This document shows positions 20,501 through 28,480 of a DNA stretch of 64,000 nt, one piece after another. The notes below the pieces were generated by a model. The model was not told where the DNA came from. It searched no databases and saw nothing but the letters and a program-made list of their open reading frames with translations. Origin of the DNA: Bradyrhizobium symbiodeficiens (GTDB lineage Bacteria; Pseudomonadota; Alphaproteobacteria; Rhizobiales; Xanthobacteraceae); assembly GCF_002266465.3 (NCBI RefSeq), contig NZ_CP029427.2, forward strand, positions 1,738,501 to 1,802,500, given 5' to 3'. Both the position numbers and the translations under genes were made by a program. The first letter of the stretch is position 1; each line of letters opens with the position of its first letter.

Positions 20501-21716
20501 ATCGTGGTCGGTTATCGGCGCCGAACAGGTGACGGGCGGCGGTTACGACGTGGTCTGGAAGGATTCTTCGAGCGGGCACTATTCGGTCTGGAGCACGGAC
20601 AGCTCCGGCAACTTCGTCGCAACGCTCGGCTCCGCTCCCGAGATGCTGAGAAGCGACGCAGCGCTGAAGGCGCTTGAATCGACGCTGCAGCAGGATCTAA
20701 ACGGTGACGGCACGATTACAGCACCCGTCGTCGTCGGTGGCGGCAATGGTACGACGATCGAAGCGCTCGGATCGACCAGTGTGGTGTTGAACGGCGGCAA
20801 TTATCACTTGAACAGCGTCGGGACCAGCACAGGCCCTATCCTGAAATATGCGGGCTCTGCGGTGATCGCAGCGAACTGGGGATCGTGGTCGGTTATCGGC
20901 GCCGAACAGGTGACGGGCGGCGGTTACGACGTGGTCTGGAAGGATTCTTCGAGCGGGTATTATTCGGTCTGGAGCACGGACAGCTCCGGCAACTTCGTCG
21001 CAACGCTCGGCTCCGCTCCCGAGATGCTGGGGGGCGACGCATCGTTGAAGGCGCTGGAGTCGACGCTTCATCAAGACCTCAACGGTGACGGAGTGATTGT
21101 CCTATCTGGCAGCGGGACAATCATCGAAGCGAATTCGTTGATTATCGGCAGTGGGGCAAGCGTGGAGCTTGTTGGGTCCTATTCGGGCGCCATCAGCTTC
21201 GCGGGAGCGACCGGTACACTTGTACTCGACCAATCGACAGAATTTAGCGGCACTTTGAATGGTCAGCTTACTACGACCAATTTCATCGATCTGCGCGACA
21301 TCACTGCCGGTGCTAACGCGAGCGTCAGCTACACAGGGAATAATTCACCTGGGACGCTTACCGTTAGCGATGGAACCAACAGTGCAAACTTCACTCTTAG
21401 CGGTAACTATTCGCTGGGGAATTTCATCGTATCAAGCGATGGAAATGGCGGCACAACGCTTGTAGACCCACCGCTTTCTACGGATCAGGGCAGCGCAGCC
21501 TTGGCGCGGAGCGCGGATGCCGCTTCGGATTGGCTCGATTCGATCGATTCCAAGATCGCTTTGTGGTTGCAACACTGCTCATCTGCATTTCCATCCTCGC
21601 CATTCAATACCAGTACGTCGGGTAACATCGGTATTTCTGATGTCGGTGCCAATCCGGCTCTCCAGTTGGCAACGTCTGCAATGGTCCAGCAGCACCAACA
21701 GAACTCTTTTTCTTGA
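14559..21716 (+). CDS. Giant secreted repeat protein with a polysaccharide-lyase-like domain
   Basis: The 2385-residue protein has no signal peptide and fits a type I secretion substrate. In order it shows an Ig-like module (about 1-100), a heparin-lyase-like domain (about 103-348; DNDSHRSEIS, VHMEVNFQ and GVYEGWSSNQ are visible), and several Ig-like modules each carrying an AVYDGST/ATANSNGSWSY-like pattern. Next come about seven 118-residue modules (about 765-1640), four 127-residue modules rich in Trp and Gly (about 1684-2190), and a C-terminal zone (VSDGTNSANFTLSGNYSLG, then DGNGGTTL) of the type found near the end of rhizobial T1SS substrates. HlyD and HlyB are encoded at 23843-27640. It probably acts outside the cell on a uronic-acid-containing polymer; the lyase assignment rests on fold-like sequence, not visible catalytic residues. 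Confidence 0.8.
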   Translation: MAVQTDPPVILAASPDNVVFDKDPGASYSDELLVVGTAIPNSTITVYDGSTLLGTATANSAGVWTYQTSSLTDGAHSFTATATVSGVTSAASSAFTQTITAGISNFSPLTDQWSAPILVGGQQYYVENANVNGNAPWAIKQLDSHTLRFELRPNDIWLDNDSHRSEISGGTVYSATSTIDLSYQFTVQPGFNDTSDSLAWQILGQFHADDNDATYQSIEGGSPPLAVHLTGANGYGEGDYLAIEAFYALPGQKEWTAATLPGDPLNSYLWVSSAPIVRGQPIDVHMEVNFQNNANGFLEVWINGQQVVDYHGPIGYGGGVYWKEGVYEGWSSNQTITVDYSNTVITAKPGAPLILTDVVNGNQVMLGGTSQANSVVSIYDGSTKLGTATASSNGSWFYQTSALSIGSHNLTATATDSAGNVGQASAIASATIAALTAPIITKVATSAPSGATVTGTKITFTLTMNSVVSVTGTPTLLLNDGGTAVYSAGSGSNTLTFTYTVGANDSSVKGLAIVGADLPNGATIKDGNGIAALLTGASVQFPGVTIDAQPVKTPVFGDPVDNGNGTFTFTGTAGANTTVYFSTPYGVALGSAAVDSTGHWTFTSPTFAGNTWNSIQAYNVNSLGNVSAIGVENGAGFGSSSNLPPSPIITGNALVGSTVTLYGMVTPGYSITKVTIFDGTTQIGTATINSDNSWSFSTSTLANGVHNFTAKVTNASGTSAGSIPDLITVGTLTTGTDTTAPTVASLVAAGNGVTAGTGTIGVGSVVTLTMNLSEAVTVAGGTPTLTLNNGGTATYAGGSGSNALTFSYTVAAGQNTSDLAVTAFNLNAATVKDSAGNAASLAGAVTNPSGTLQIDTTAPTVSSVAASGTGITSGSGTLGSGKVVTLTVNLSEAVTVAGGTPTLTLNNGGTATYAGGSGSNALTFSYTVAAGQNTSDLAVTAFNLNAATVKDSAGNAASLAGAVTNPSGTLQIDTTAPTVSSVAASGTGITSGSGTLGSGKVVTLTVNLSEAVTVAGGTPTLTLNNGGTATYAGGSGSNALTFSYTVAAGQNTSDLAVTAFNLNAATVKGSAGNAASLAGAVTNPSGTLQIDTTAPTVSSVAASGTGITSGSGTLGSGKVVTLTVNLSEAVTVAGGTPTLTLNNGGTATYAGGSGSNALTFSYTVAAGQNTSDLAVTAFNLNAATVKDSAGNAASLAGAVTNPSGTLQIDTTAPTVSSVAASGTGITSGSGTLGSGKVVTLTVNLSEAVTVAGGTPTLTLNNGGTATYAGGSGSNALTFSYTVAAGQNTSDLAVTAFNLNAATVKGSAGNAASLAGAVTNPSGTLQIDTTAPTVSSVAASGTGITSGSGTLGSGKVVTLTVNLSEAVTVAGGTPTLTLNNGGTATYAGGSGSNALTFSYTVAAGQNTSDLAVTAFNLNAATVKDSAGNAASLAGAVTNPSGTLQIDTTAPTVSSVAASGTGITSGSGTLGSGKVVTLTVNLSEAVTVAGGTPTLTLNNGGTATYAGGSGSNALTFSYTVAAGQSTSDLAVTAFNLNAATVKDSAGNAASLAGAVTNPSGTLQIDTTAPTVSSVAASGTGITSGSGTLGSGKVVTLTVNLSEAVTVAGGTPTLTLNNGGTATYAGGSGSNALTFSYTVAAADLQVSALAITRVVSNGATVLDVAGNAANLLGALATLPNLSVDPSITIEALGSTRVVLLGGNYHLDSIATSTGPILKYAGSAVIAANWGSWSVIGAEQVTGGGYDVVWKDSSSGHYSVWSTDSSGNFVATLGSAPEMLRSDAALKALESTLQQDLNGDGTITAPVVVGGGNGTTIEALGSTSVVLNGGNYHLNSVGTSTGPILKYAGSKVIAANWGSWSVIGAEQVTGGGYDVVWKDSSSGHYSVWSTDSSGNFVATLGSAPEMLRSDAALKALESTLQQDLNGDGTITAPVVVGGGNGTTIEALGSTSVVLNGGNYHLNSVGTSTGPILKYAGSAVIAANWGSWSVIGAEQVTGGGYDVVWKDSSSGHYSVWSTDSSGNFVATLGSAPEMLRSDAALKALESTLQQDLNGDGTITAPVVVGGGNGTTIEALGSTSVVLNGGNYHLNSVGTSTGPILKYAGSAVIAANWGSWSVIGAEQVTGGGYDVVWKDSSSGYYSVWSTDSSGNFVATLGSAPEMLGGDASLKALESTLHQDLNGDGVIVLSGSGTIIEANSLIIGSGASVELVGSYSGAISFAGATGTLVLDQSTEFSGTLNGQLTTTNFIDLRDITAGANASVSYTGNNSPGTLTVSDGTNSANFTLSGNYSLGNFIVSSDGNGGTTLVDPPLSTDQGSAALARSADAASDWLDSIDSKIALWLQHCSSAFPSSPFNTSTSGNIGISDVGANPALQLATSAMVQQHQQNSFS
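16852..19471 (+). repeat. Tandem 354-bp coding repeat, about 7.4 units
   Basis: Seven full units and a partial eighth follow each other with a constant 354-bp period (118 codons). Equivalent points fall at 16963, 17317, 17671, 18025, 18379, 18733, 19087 and 19441. The DNA is almost identical between units, including silent positions; only scattered single-base changes were seen, for example at 17705, 17764, 18472, 18638 and 19126. Each unit encodes one Ig-like module beginning near TAPTVSSVAASGTG. Silent-site identity points to recent amplification or gene conversion. Confidence 0.95.
19606..21100 (+). repeat. Tandem 381-bp coding repeat, four units
   Basis: Four modules of 127 codons follow each other with a 381-bp period, starting at about 19612, 19993, 20374 and 20755. 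The module begins TIEALGSTSVVLNGGNYHL, continues with NWGSWSVIGAEQVTGGGYDV and ends in a calcium-loop-like DLNGDGTI. Units 2 to 4 are nearly identical; unit 1 and the end of unit 4 differ more, as expected at the edges of an array. Confidence 0.95.
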
Positions 21717-21765
21717 GTGCTGCGCACCTCGTTGGACTGAGGGCAGGCGTTCGGAACGGCCAATT

Positions 21766-23904
21766 ATGCTGCTCGACAATCTGACATGCCGCTTGTGGTT
21801 GATTGCGTTTATGGCAATGCTGCAGCCTGTAGGCGCTAAAACCGATAAGCGCCCATACTTGAAAATATTGTTTCTGCTAGCCCTTCTTGTTGCCGGGGTA
21901 CAGCCGCCAGCCAGTGCGACCGCGTCTGAGAGGCGCCTTGCTCTTGTCGTTGGGAACGCATCTTACGAGGCGCACCCGCTCGCCACACCGGCAAATGACG
22001 CCGAACTGATCACTCGAACACTCCAGACTGCGGGATTTGAGGTCGTTCATGCCCGCGATTTAAAACAAGACGCACTTCGTCAAGTCTTCGATGAGTTTTT
22101 GGAAACGCTCAGCAAGGCGGGACCGGGTTCGATCGCTTTCGTGTATTTTGGCGGGTATGGTGTGCAGCTCGAAGGAGAGAATTATCTCCTGCCAATCGAC
22201 GCGAAAATCACTGAAGCGTCGGATTCTCGCTACTATGGCGTGCGACTTTCCAATCTCACGCAAAAGCTGGCGACGCTTCGATCGAAAGCTTCGATCATAA
22301 TTCTCGACGCCGCCCGGCAGAGTCCATTTGTTCTCAACGCCGTACCGCTTGCAGCCGGGCTCGCTTGGCCTGAATCTGGAGCCAACACCCTGGTCGCGTT
22401 CAATGCGGCGCCCGGTGTGATCTCGGCGGATGCAGCGCAAGGCTATGGGCCGTACGCTAGAGTCGTTGCGGGGATGATCAAGGAGGCGGGTTTTACGCCA
22501 TCCGAAACTTTTCTTCGTGTCCGCTTGCGCGTCCATGAATTGACAAACGGTGCACAGGTGCCTTGGCACACCTCGAATTTCGAGCAACAACCTATACTGG
22601 TTGAACGCCCGGTCGGCCAACCGCAACCTGGTCATTTGCTTGAACGTGAAACCTGGATACGTTCCCAAACGATGGCCAGTCTGGACCCACAAGAGGCTTA
22701 CTTCGCAGCCTTGGTTCGAGACACCTTTGACGCTTATGCCGATTTCCTCGCTGTCCATGGGCGTGACCCGCTTGGTAAGAGAGTTTTGGCGATGCTTTCA
22801 GTGCGACGCGAGGTGATCACCTGGAAGCGGACTTGCGAAGCAGATATACCGGAGGCCTACTGGACCTATCTAGAGCGATATCCAAACGGTGCCCATGGGG
22901 CGGATGCCCGTCGTCGGCTTGAGAAGCTGGGCGCATCGATGGGGTTGCCCGCGAAGTTTAGGAGGCAGGAATACGATATCCCTTCGCCGTTACCAGATGA
23001 GCTTGTCTACAGCGAACGGTCCGCACCGTCTCTTGCTGAAACCTCGTTCTTGCCTGAGCCGAGATCGGGACTGCGGGAGATCATAGGGGATCCCCTGGAA
23101 TTTGCCTTTCGGTCGGCAACTGCTCTCTCCACCGCTCATGACCTGCCGGTGACGATGCCTCCACCAATACCCGCTCTGCCTGCAGAGCCGCCCCCCGTTG
23201 GACAGCGTGATAGCCCTCTTGGTTTCGATACGACACAGATGAGGCCATCAATTGATGAGCGCCCGGTAAGGGCCGATCTGCCTTCGGCTCGGCCCACCTC
23301 CGTTGCGACCAGGGCAGGGCTGACTAGCGAGTTAGACAACAAGAGTGTTGCACCCGCGGTGCCCGAGGTGCTTGGCTCCTTTGGCTCGGACAAACTGCCC
23401 TTTTGGGCAAATTTGGACTCGCTTCGCGCAACAGCCAAAATTGTTCCTGTTGGCACAACTTCCGAGCCAGGGAAGCTGCCGGCGTGGGCAAGCCAGGAGC
23501 CGATATCGTCAGATCGGATTATGCTATCGATCGTTGAGCCATTGTGGACGGGGGCCTTGGCCCAGTCCGATCACGCCCTACCGGTCCCCACGGCGCTGGC
23601 GCAAAGGGGGCGACGGTGGGTGATGTTGACACCAGATGCGGCCATCCCACTGCCGCTTGCGCGACCTGGCAAGCCCGCGCGGCGTTCGGTGTCCAACGAG
23701 CCAAAGATGTCTGAGCCCACGCCATCGAAGTCCATGGCCGTCTCCGGCGCAGGTCTGGCAGTTCGGCAGTCCCAAGCAACTGCTGGAGCAGCAGTTGCGT
23801 TGCGTCCGCGTTCTTCCGGCCCTACTCCGACTTCAAGGTCGATTACCGCTCGCGAAGGCTCTCCTGCCGGTACTTCATCAGCGGCGACAACAAGTAGCCG
23901 ATAA
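21766..23904 (+). CDS. Exported caspase-fold protein lacking both catalytic residues
   Basis: The 712-residue product has a signal-like hydrophobic stretch (ILFLLALLVAGVQPPASA, about residues 33-50) followed by a clear caspase-family (peptidase C14) start: RLALVVGNASYEAHPLATPANDAELI. At the usual GHG motif it reads FGGYGVQLEGENYLLP, so the catalytic His is Tyr131. At the usual DACR motif it reads LDAARQSPF, so the catalytic Cys is Ala183. The rest (about 270-712) is Pro/Ser-rich and looks disordered. ATG 21766 is chosen because the frame upstream overlaps the preceding gene. It starts 49 bases after the giant protein, probably in the same transcript, and its 3' end overlaps the convergent hlyD-type gene by 62 bases. 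A binding or scaffold role is inferred. Confidence 0.75.
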   Translation: MLLDNLTCRLWLIAFMAMLQPVGAKTDKRPYLKILFLLALLVAGVQPPASATASERRLALVVGNASYEAHPLATPANDAELITRTLQTAGFEVVHARDLKQDALRQVFDEFLETLSKAGPGSIAFVYFGGYGVQLEGENYLLPIDAKITEASDSRYYGVRLSNLTQKLATLRSKASIIILDAARQSPFVLNAVPLAAGLAWPESGANTLVAFNAAPGVISADAAQGYGPYARVVAGMIKEAGFTPSETFLRVRLRVHELTNGAQVPWHTSNFEQQPILVERPVGQPQPGHLLERETWIRSQTMASLDPQEAYFAALVRDTFDAYADFLAVHGRDPLGKRVLAMLSVRREVITWKRTCEADIPEAYWTYLERYPNGAHGADARRRLEKLGASMGLPAKFRRQEYDIPSPLPDELVYSERSAPSLAETSFLPEPRSGLREIIGDPLEFAFRSATALSTAHDLPVTMPPPIPALPAEPPPVGQRDSPLGFDTTQMRPSIDERPVRADLPSARPTSVATRAGLTSELDNKSVAPAVPEVLGSFGSDKLPFWANLDSLRATAKIVPVGTTSEPGKLPAWASQEPISSDRIMLSIVEPLWTGALAQSDHALPVPTALAQRGRRWVMLTPDAAIPLPLARPGKPARRSVSNEPKMSEPTPSKSMAVSGAGLAVRQSQATAGAAVALRPRSSGPTPTSRSITAREGSPAGTSSAATTSSR

Positions 23905-25276
23905 TTCGGCGCGACCCAGTCTTGATTTCGGCGGTAATCGCCATTCCCGGCGACAGGCTAACGATCCTGTCGTCGATCTGAAGATGAGGGTCCGGTACCG
24001 AAATGCGAGCTACGTAGGTCATTTCTTGGCCCTTTGGCTCGCTGGTTGTGTTCATGGATCCTGTTGCCTGCTTGTCTGCTGTCTTTTCGCCAGACACGTC
24101 GCGCGTGACAGAGTCGGAAGAGATGCTCAAGACCCTTCCATGAAGAAGGCCGTACCTCGTGAAATCGAAGGTGTCTACCTTGATCGCGACCTCGTCGCCC
24201 GTATGAATGAAACCAATGTCCCGATTGTTTACGGAGGCCTCAATCTCCAAGCTGCTATCGACGGGCACGATGACCATCAGCGCTTGCGCGGGAGTTACCA
24301 CACCGCCGATCGTATGAACGGCCAGTTGTTGAACCGTGCCGGATACGGGCGCGGTCAGCGATTGCAGCTTGGCCCGCTGTTCAGCCTTCGAAAGATCGGC
24401 GGTAAAACCCGCGGCTTTTCTTTCAGCTTCCGCAAGCTCCGCTAACAAGATTCGACGATACTCAGCCTTGGTCTGCGAGCGTGTTTCCAATATTGTCGTG
24501 ATCGCGGCTTGCATTTCGGCGACATGACTCTTTTGAACCAATCGTTCCTGCTGGCTCTCAGTCAATTGCTGCAGGACCTCGAAATACTGCAGTCTCGATC
24601 CGAACTCATTGAGGTTCTTGCGAATGTTTACGCGCTCTTCAATGGTTGGAATAATTGCATCGAGTTTGCTGATCGTCGCAGAAATACTTGCCAGCGCAGC
24701 TTCCTTCTGCGCTTTCTGACCGTCCAGCGAAGCAATCTTGGCTCGGTGCTCTGAGACTTGCGCAATCAGAAACTGACGCTGCATGGCCACCCGATCTGGG
24801 CTGGCTGTCGCCGGAGGATGGAAAGCCCCCAGAGGATCATCCGTATCTGCAAGTGCCGCCCTCAATCTTGCCGTATCGAGTTGGGCAGATTGGAGGTCAC
24901 TCTGGAGATGATTGATCTCGCCGTCATTAATTGTCGGATCGAGTTCGATCAACGTTTGACCAGACTTGACGAATTCGCCCTCAGAAACGCGAATAGAGCG
25001 CAGTACGCCCGTTTCAAAGGGTTGGATGATCTTACTGCGACCCGTCGGGATAACTTTACCAGTCGCGGTTGCCACTATGTCAACTCGGCCGAAAGCCGAC
25101 CATGCGAGGCCCAGGACGAGCATCGCGAGTATCGTTGCCCCTATCGCGCGCCCAAGCGGCGAGGGGGGCGTTTCAACAATTTCGAGCGCTGCCGGCAGAA
25201 ACTCGAGTTCTTCGTGATTACGCGGCTTGGGAGCGGTCGGGAATGGCAGCAATTTCGAAGTTGACTTCATTTTCAT
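23843..25276 (-). CDS. Type I secretion adaptor, HlyD family
   Basis: This 477-residue membrane-fusion protein would link the ABC exporter to a TolC-type outer-membrane channel. It has a short cytoplasmic N-terminus, a membrane helix near residues 45-65 (ATILAMLVLGLAWSAFG) and a lipoyl/barrel segment (ATGKVIPTGRSKIIQPFETG). A long coiled-coil hairpin and a C-terminal beta domain ending in the family-typical IVSLSPGMAITAEIKTGSRR follow. It is transcribed toward the caspase-like gene and away from the ABC exporter gene, so the 222-bp spacer between 25277 and 25498 probably holds divergent promoters. That spacer is AT-rich. Confidence 0.9.
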   Translation of the reverse strand: MKMKSTSKLLPFPTAPKPRNHEELEFLPAALEIVETPPSPLGRAIGATILAMLVLGLAWSAFGRVDIVATATGKVIPTGRSKIIQPFETGVLRSIRVSEGEFVKSGQTLIELDPTINDGEINHLQSDLQSAQLDTARLRAALADTDDPLGAFHPPATASPDRVAMQRQFLIAQVSEHRAKIASLDGQKAQKEAALASISATISKLDAIIPTIEERVNIRKNLNEFGSRLQYFEVLQQLTESQQERLVQKSHVAEMQAAITTILETRSQTKAEYRRILLAELAEAERKAAGFTADLSKAEQRAKLQSLTAPVSGTVQQLAVHTIGGVVTPAQALMVIVPVDSSLEIEASVNNRDIGFIHTGDEVAIKVDTFDFTRYGLLHGRVLSISSDSVTRDVSGEKTADKQATGSMNTTSEPKGQEMTYVARISVPDPHLQIDDRIVSLSPGMAITAEIKTGSRRIIGYLLSPLMKYRQESLRER

Positions 25277-25498
25277 CTAATCCCATGAATTTATTGCATA
25301 TTTCTGATCAACCTACAACGAATCCGTTTTTTGCCCGAGCCCGGGCTTTGAGAATAATGCAGCTTCTCTGCCAAATGGGGATATTTTGGGAAATTCGCGT
25401 GCCAAATCGTCGCCGGAATATGGCTGTAAGTTTACCAATAAGAAATATCATTTAAGGTCGGCGCCGGATGATGGCGCGGGCTGCCAACAGGGCAAATA

Positions 25499-27640
25499 AT
25501 GACCGTACATTCGGACATGCCGGGTCACAATGATCCTGGTCTCATAGCACTGGCGATGCTGCTACGCTTTCATGGGGTCAGTGCGGACCCTGTGCAAATA
25601 CGACACCATTGCGGCATGTCAGACGTAGGCACCGCTGAAATGGTGCGTTGCGCAAGAGAGTTTGGTCTCAAAGCACGTGAACTGAAGACGGATTGGGGGC
25701 GGCTACTCAAAACGCCTCTGCCTGCGATCGCCGCACTCAAAGACGGTGGGTTTCTTCTCCTTGGCAAGATCGGCGATGACAAGGTCGTCGCTCAGTCAAC
25801 CAGGACGCCCCGGCCTGAATTGATGACGAGGGCCGATCTGGAAGCCATATGGGACGGGCGTCTCGTTCTCATGACGAAGCGTGCGAGCTTGACAGAGCTA
25901 ACGCGCCGTTTTGATTTGTCTTGGTTTCTCGGGGCAATTCATAAATACCGCGCTCAACTCTATGAGGTGCTCATCGGATCCTTCTTCCTCCAGCTCCTCG
26001 GTCTCGCATCGCCGCTGTTTTTTCAAGCGGTTATCGACAAGGTGCTAGTGCAACGAAGTCTCAGCACCCTGGATGTGCTTGCAATCGGGCTCGTTGGGAT
26101 AGGTCTGTTCGAGACTATTCTTAGCATCCTGCGTACTTACCTCTTTTCACATGCGACCAATCGTATCGATGTCGAACTCGGAGCGAGGCTGTTTCAGCAC
26201 CTGCTTGCGTTGCCGACCGCATATTTCCAGGTCAGGCGGGTGGGCGATTCCGTGGCCCGTGTGCGTGAGCTCGAGAACATTCGAAACTTCCTTACGAGCT
26301 CGGCCCTGACGCTGGTTATCGATCTTTTTTTCACCTTTGTTTTTTTGGGCGTCATGCTTTGCTATTCGCCGCTCCTCACGGGAATCGTCGTCGCCGGATT
26401 CCCCCTCTACATATTGATCTCTGTCGGGGCAACGCCGCGATTTCGATATTTGCTCGACGAAAAATTCAAACGTGGTGCTGAGAACCAGGCTTTTCTTGTC
26501 GAATGCGTCAATGGCGTCGATACTTTGAAGGCGATGGCGATCGAACCGCAGATGCAAAGACGTTGGGAGGAGCAGCTGGCGGGGTATGTAGCTGCGAGTT
26601 TCAGGGTTCTCCGGCTTGGCAACTATGCAAGTAACAGCGTTCAATTCGTTAATAAGCTCGTGACAGCCGGCATCCTGTATTTTGGAGCTCGCCTTGTGAT
26701 CGCGGGCGACCTGACGGTCGGCGAACTCGTTGCGTTCAACATACTTGCGGGCCGCGTGAGTCAGCCGATCTTGCGTCTCGTGCAGATCTGGCAGGACTTC
26801 CACCAGGCACAGATATCGGTGGATCGTCTCGGCGATATTCTCAACACTCCGCCTGAGCCCAGATTCAATCCGGCTCGCTCGGCATTGCCCGCCATCAAGG
26901 GAGACGTCAGTTTCGACCGGGTCGTTTTTCGTTATCGTCCCGACGGACCCGAGGTGCTGCACAAGGTTAGTTTCGATATTTCCGCCGGGCAGGTGATCGG
27001 CATTGTTGGGCCTTCCGGTTCAGGTAAGAGCACCGTCGCCAAGCTGGTTCAACGCTTGTTCATTCCAGAGAGCGGTAGAATACTGATTGATGGCGTCGAC
27101 ATATCCATGGTCGACACGTCTTGGTTGCGTCGGCAGATCGGTGCCGTGTTGCAGGAGAGCGTTCTTTTCAATCAGTCCATTCGAGACAATATCGCGTTGT
27201 CAGATCCTAGCATGTCGATCGAACGGGTCGTGGAGGCCGCAAAACTAGCAGGCGCTCACGAATTCATTCTCGAACTTCAGGAGGGGTATGATACGGTCGT
27301 GGGAGAACGCGGTACGAGTCTATCGGGCGGACAGCGACAGCGAATTGCCATCGCGCGCGCTCTTGTGACAAATCCGCGCATTCTCATTTTCGACGAAGCG
27401 ACGAGTGCGCTCGACTATGAAAGCGAGCGCATCATCCAGGACAACATGCGCCGGATCGCGCAAGGCCGGACGGTATTCATTATCGCTCATCGCCTCTCAA
27501 CCGTGCGGCGGGCAAATCGAATATTTACCATCGATCGCGGTCGCTTGGTCGAAGACGGAACTCACGACGAGCTGATCACGAGTGGGGGGCGCTATGCCGC
27601 GCTTCATCGAATGCAGTCAGACATTCAGGAAGTTCGGTAG
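25499..27640 (+). CDS. Type I secretion ABC exporter, HlyB type
   Basis: The 713-residue protein combines an N-terminal C39-like domain (about 1-130), an ABC transmembrane domain with six helices (about 150-440) and a nucleotide-binding domain. The latter shows Walker A GPSGSGKST (about 503-511), signature LSGGQRQRIAIARAL (about 607) and Walker B ILIFDEATSALD. In the N-terminal domain the catalytic Cys of true C39 peptidases is absent (DPGLIALAMLLRFHG), as in HlyB. It therefore should export an uncleaved substrate through a C-terminal signal, which suits the giant protein at 14559. No tolC homologue is in the window. Confidence 0.92.
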   Translation: MTVHSDMPGHNDPGLIALAMLLRFHGVSADPVQIRHHCGMSDVGTAEMVRCAREFGLKARELKTDWGRLLKTPLPAIAALKDGGFLLLGKIGDDKVVAQSTRTPRPELMTRADLEAIWDGRLVLMTKRASLTELTRRFDLSWFLGAIHKYRAQLYEVLIGSFFLQLLGLASPLFFQAVIDKVLVQRSLSTLDVLAIGLVGIGLFETILSILRTYLFSHATNRIDVELGARLFQHLLALPTAYFQVRRVGDSVARVRELENIRNFLTSSALTLVIDLFFTFVFLGVMLCYSPLLTGIVVAGFPLYILISVGATPRFRYLLDEKFKRGAENQAFLVECVNGVDTLKAMAIEPQMQRRWEEQLAGYVAASFRVLRLGNYASNSVQFVNKLVTAGILYFGARLVIAGDLTVGELVAFNILAGRVSQPILRLVQIWQDFHQAQISVDRLGDILNTPPEPRFNPARSALPAIKGDVSFDRVVFRYRPDGPEVLHKVSFDISAGQVIGIVGPSGSGKSTVAKLVQRLFIPESGRILIDGVDISMVDTSWLRRQIGAVLQESVLFNQSIRDNIALSDPSMSIERVVEAAKLAGAHEFILELQEGYDTVVGERGTSLSGGQRQRIAIARALVTNPRILIFDEATSALDYESERIIQDNMRRIAQGRTVFIIAHRLSTVRRANRIFTIDRGRLVEDGTHDELITSGGRYAALHRMQSDIQEVR

Positions 27641-27793
27641 CAATCGTTAGTGATCGTTAGCAATTGTTGCTGGAGATCGAAGCAGTTGGTTTTATCGCAC
27701 TATCTGAGAAGTCCTTGCAGCGCCGCCTGAAATGCGTCATGACTTCAATGCAATGTTTGCGCGTTGCTGCGATTCTAAACCGAGACGATCTTG

Positions 27794-28192
27794 ATGGCCC
27801 ACAAGTTGAACTTCGATAACATGTCAGTCGATGAGTTGTGGCATCTGCACGAGGAGATCGGGCGGGTTTTATCAATGCGTCTTACAACCGAAAAGCGGGA
27901 GTTGGAGAAGCGTCTTGCGCAACTGCGCCGGGAGAATGACGCTCGGCATGCGAATGCGCAATCCTCCTCCGACTTGGAGCGCATCCGCCGTAAGTATCCG
28001 CAAGTACTGCCGAAATACCGTAATCCGAACTCCCCGACCGAAACTTGGTCCGGCCGAGGAAAGCAGCCGCGTTGGTTGGTGGCAGCTTTGAAAACAGGTC
28101 GCCAAATTGAAGAATTCGCGATCTCTCAGTCTGGAGCCGCCAAGCGGAAGTCTGGCGATCGTCGGCAAAAGGGACACGCCTCCCGCGTTTGA
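27794..28192 (+). CDS. H-NS/HvrA-family nucleoid-associated regulator
   Basis: The ~132-residue protein has an N-terminal coiled coil for dimerisation (about residues 10-60) and the C-terminal DNA-binding signature of the H-NS family in alphaproteobacteria. The latter reads KYRNPNSPTETWSGRGKQP and then RWLVAAL. Such proteins bind AT-rich DNA and silence or modulate horizontally acquired genes. It lies 150 bases after the exporter gene on the same strand, and an AT-rich leader precedes the giant secreted protein, so it may regulate this locus. That link is inference. The ATG at 27794 is preceded in frame by a TTG at 27791. Confidence 0.85.
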   Translation: MAHKLNFDNMSVDELWHLHEEIGRVLSMRLTTEKRELEKRLAQLRRENDARHANAQSSSDLERIRRKYPQVLPKYRNPNSPTETWSGRGKQPRWLVAALKTGRQIEEFAISQSGAAKRKSGDRRQKGHASRV

Positions 28193-28436
28193 GACCGCTA
28201 GGCCTGCGGTTGCCAGGTCACTACCTCTGATAGAACATCATTTAATCTTATATCTGTAATTGCTTCATGCGGTCCATTCCGCGTACTGCTCCGGAGTCTG
28301 GAAAGCGATGGGCCGCGATAGCAGCCCATGTTGTTCCTGCCTCAGCGTGATAGGCAAGCGCCGTAAGAGCGTGAGGGCTGGCCGCTCTGGACGGTTCCGT
28401 TGCCGCTCATGCAGGACTGCTTGAGCAGAAAGCGCG

Positions 28437-28480
28437 GCTGATGCTCGTCGCGCTAGACTAAGCTGATGCTCGTCGCGCTA
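28437..28480 (+). repeat. Short tandem direct repeat
   Basis: The 19-base string GCTGATGCTCGTCGCGCTA occurs twice, at 28437-28455 and 28462-28480, with a 25-bp period. The second copy runs into the stop region of the minus-strand gene at 28478. Function, if any, is unknown. Confidence 0.6.

Noticed and set aside
14559..21716. Tandem repeats considered as a CRISPR array or intergenic satellite
   Set aside because: Periods of 354 and 381 bp are exact multiples of three and lie inside one continuous open frame; there are no short repeats with unique spacers.
25499..25900. ABC exporter as a bacteriocin-type peptidase exporter
   Set aside because: The catalytic Cys of the C39 domain is missing, so leader-peptide cleavage is not expected.
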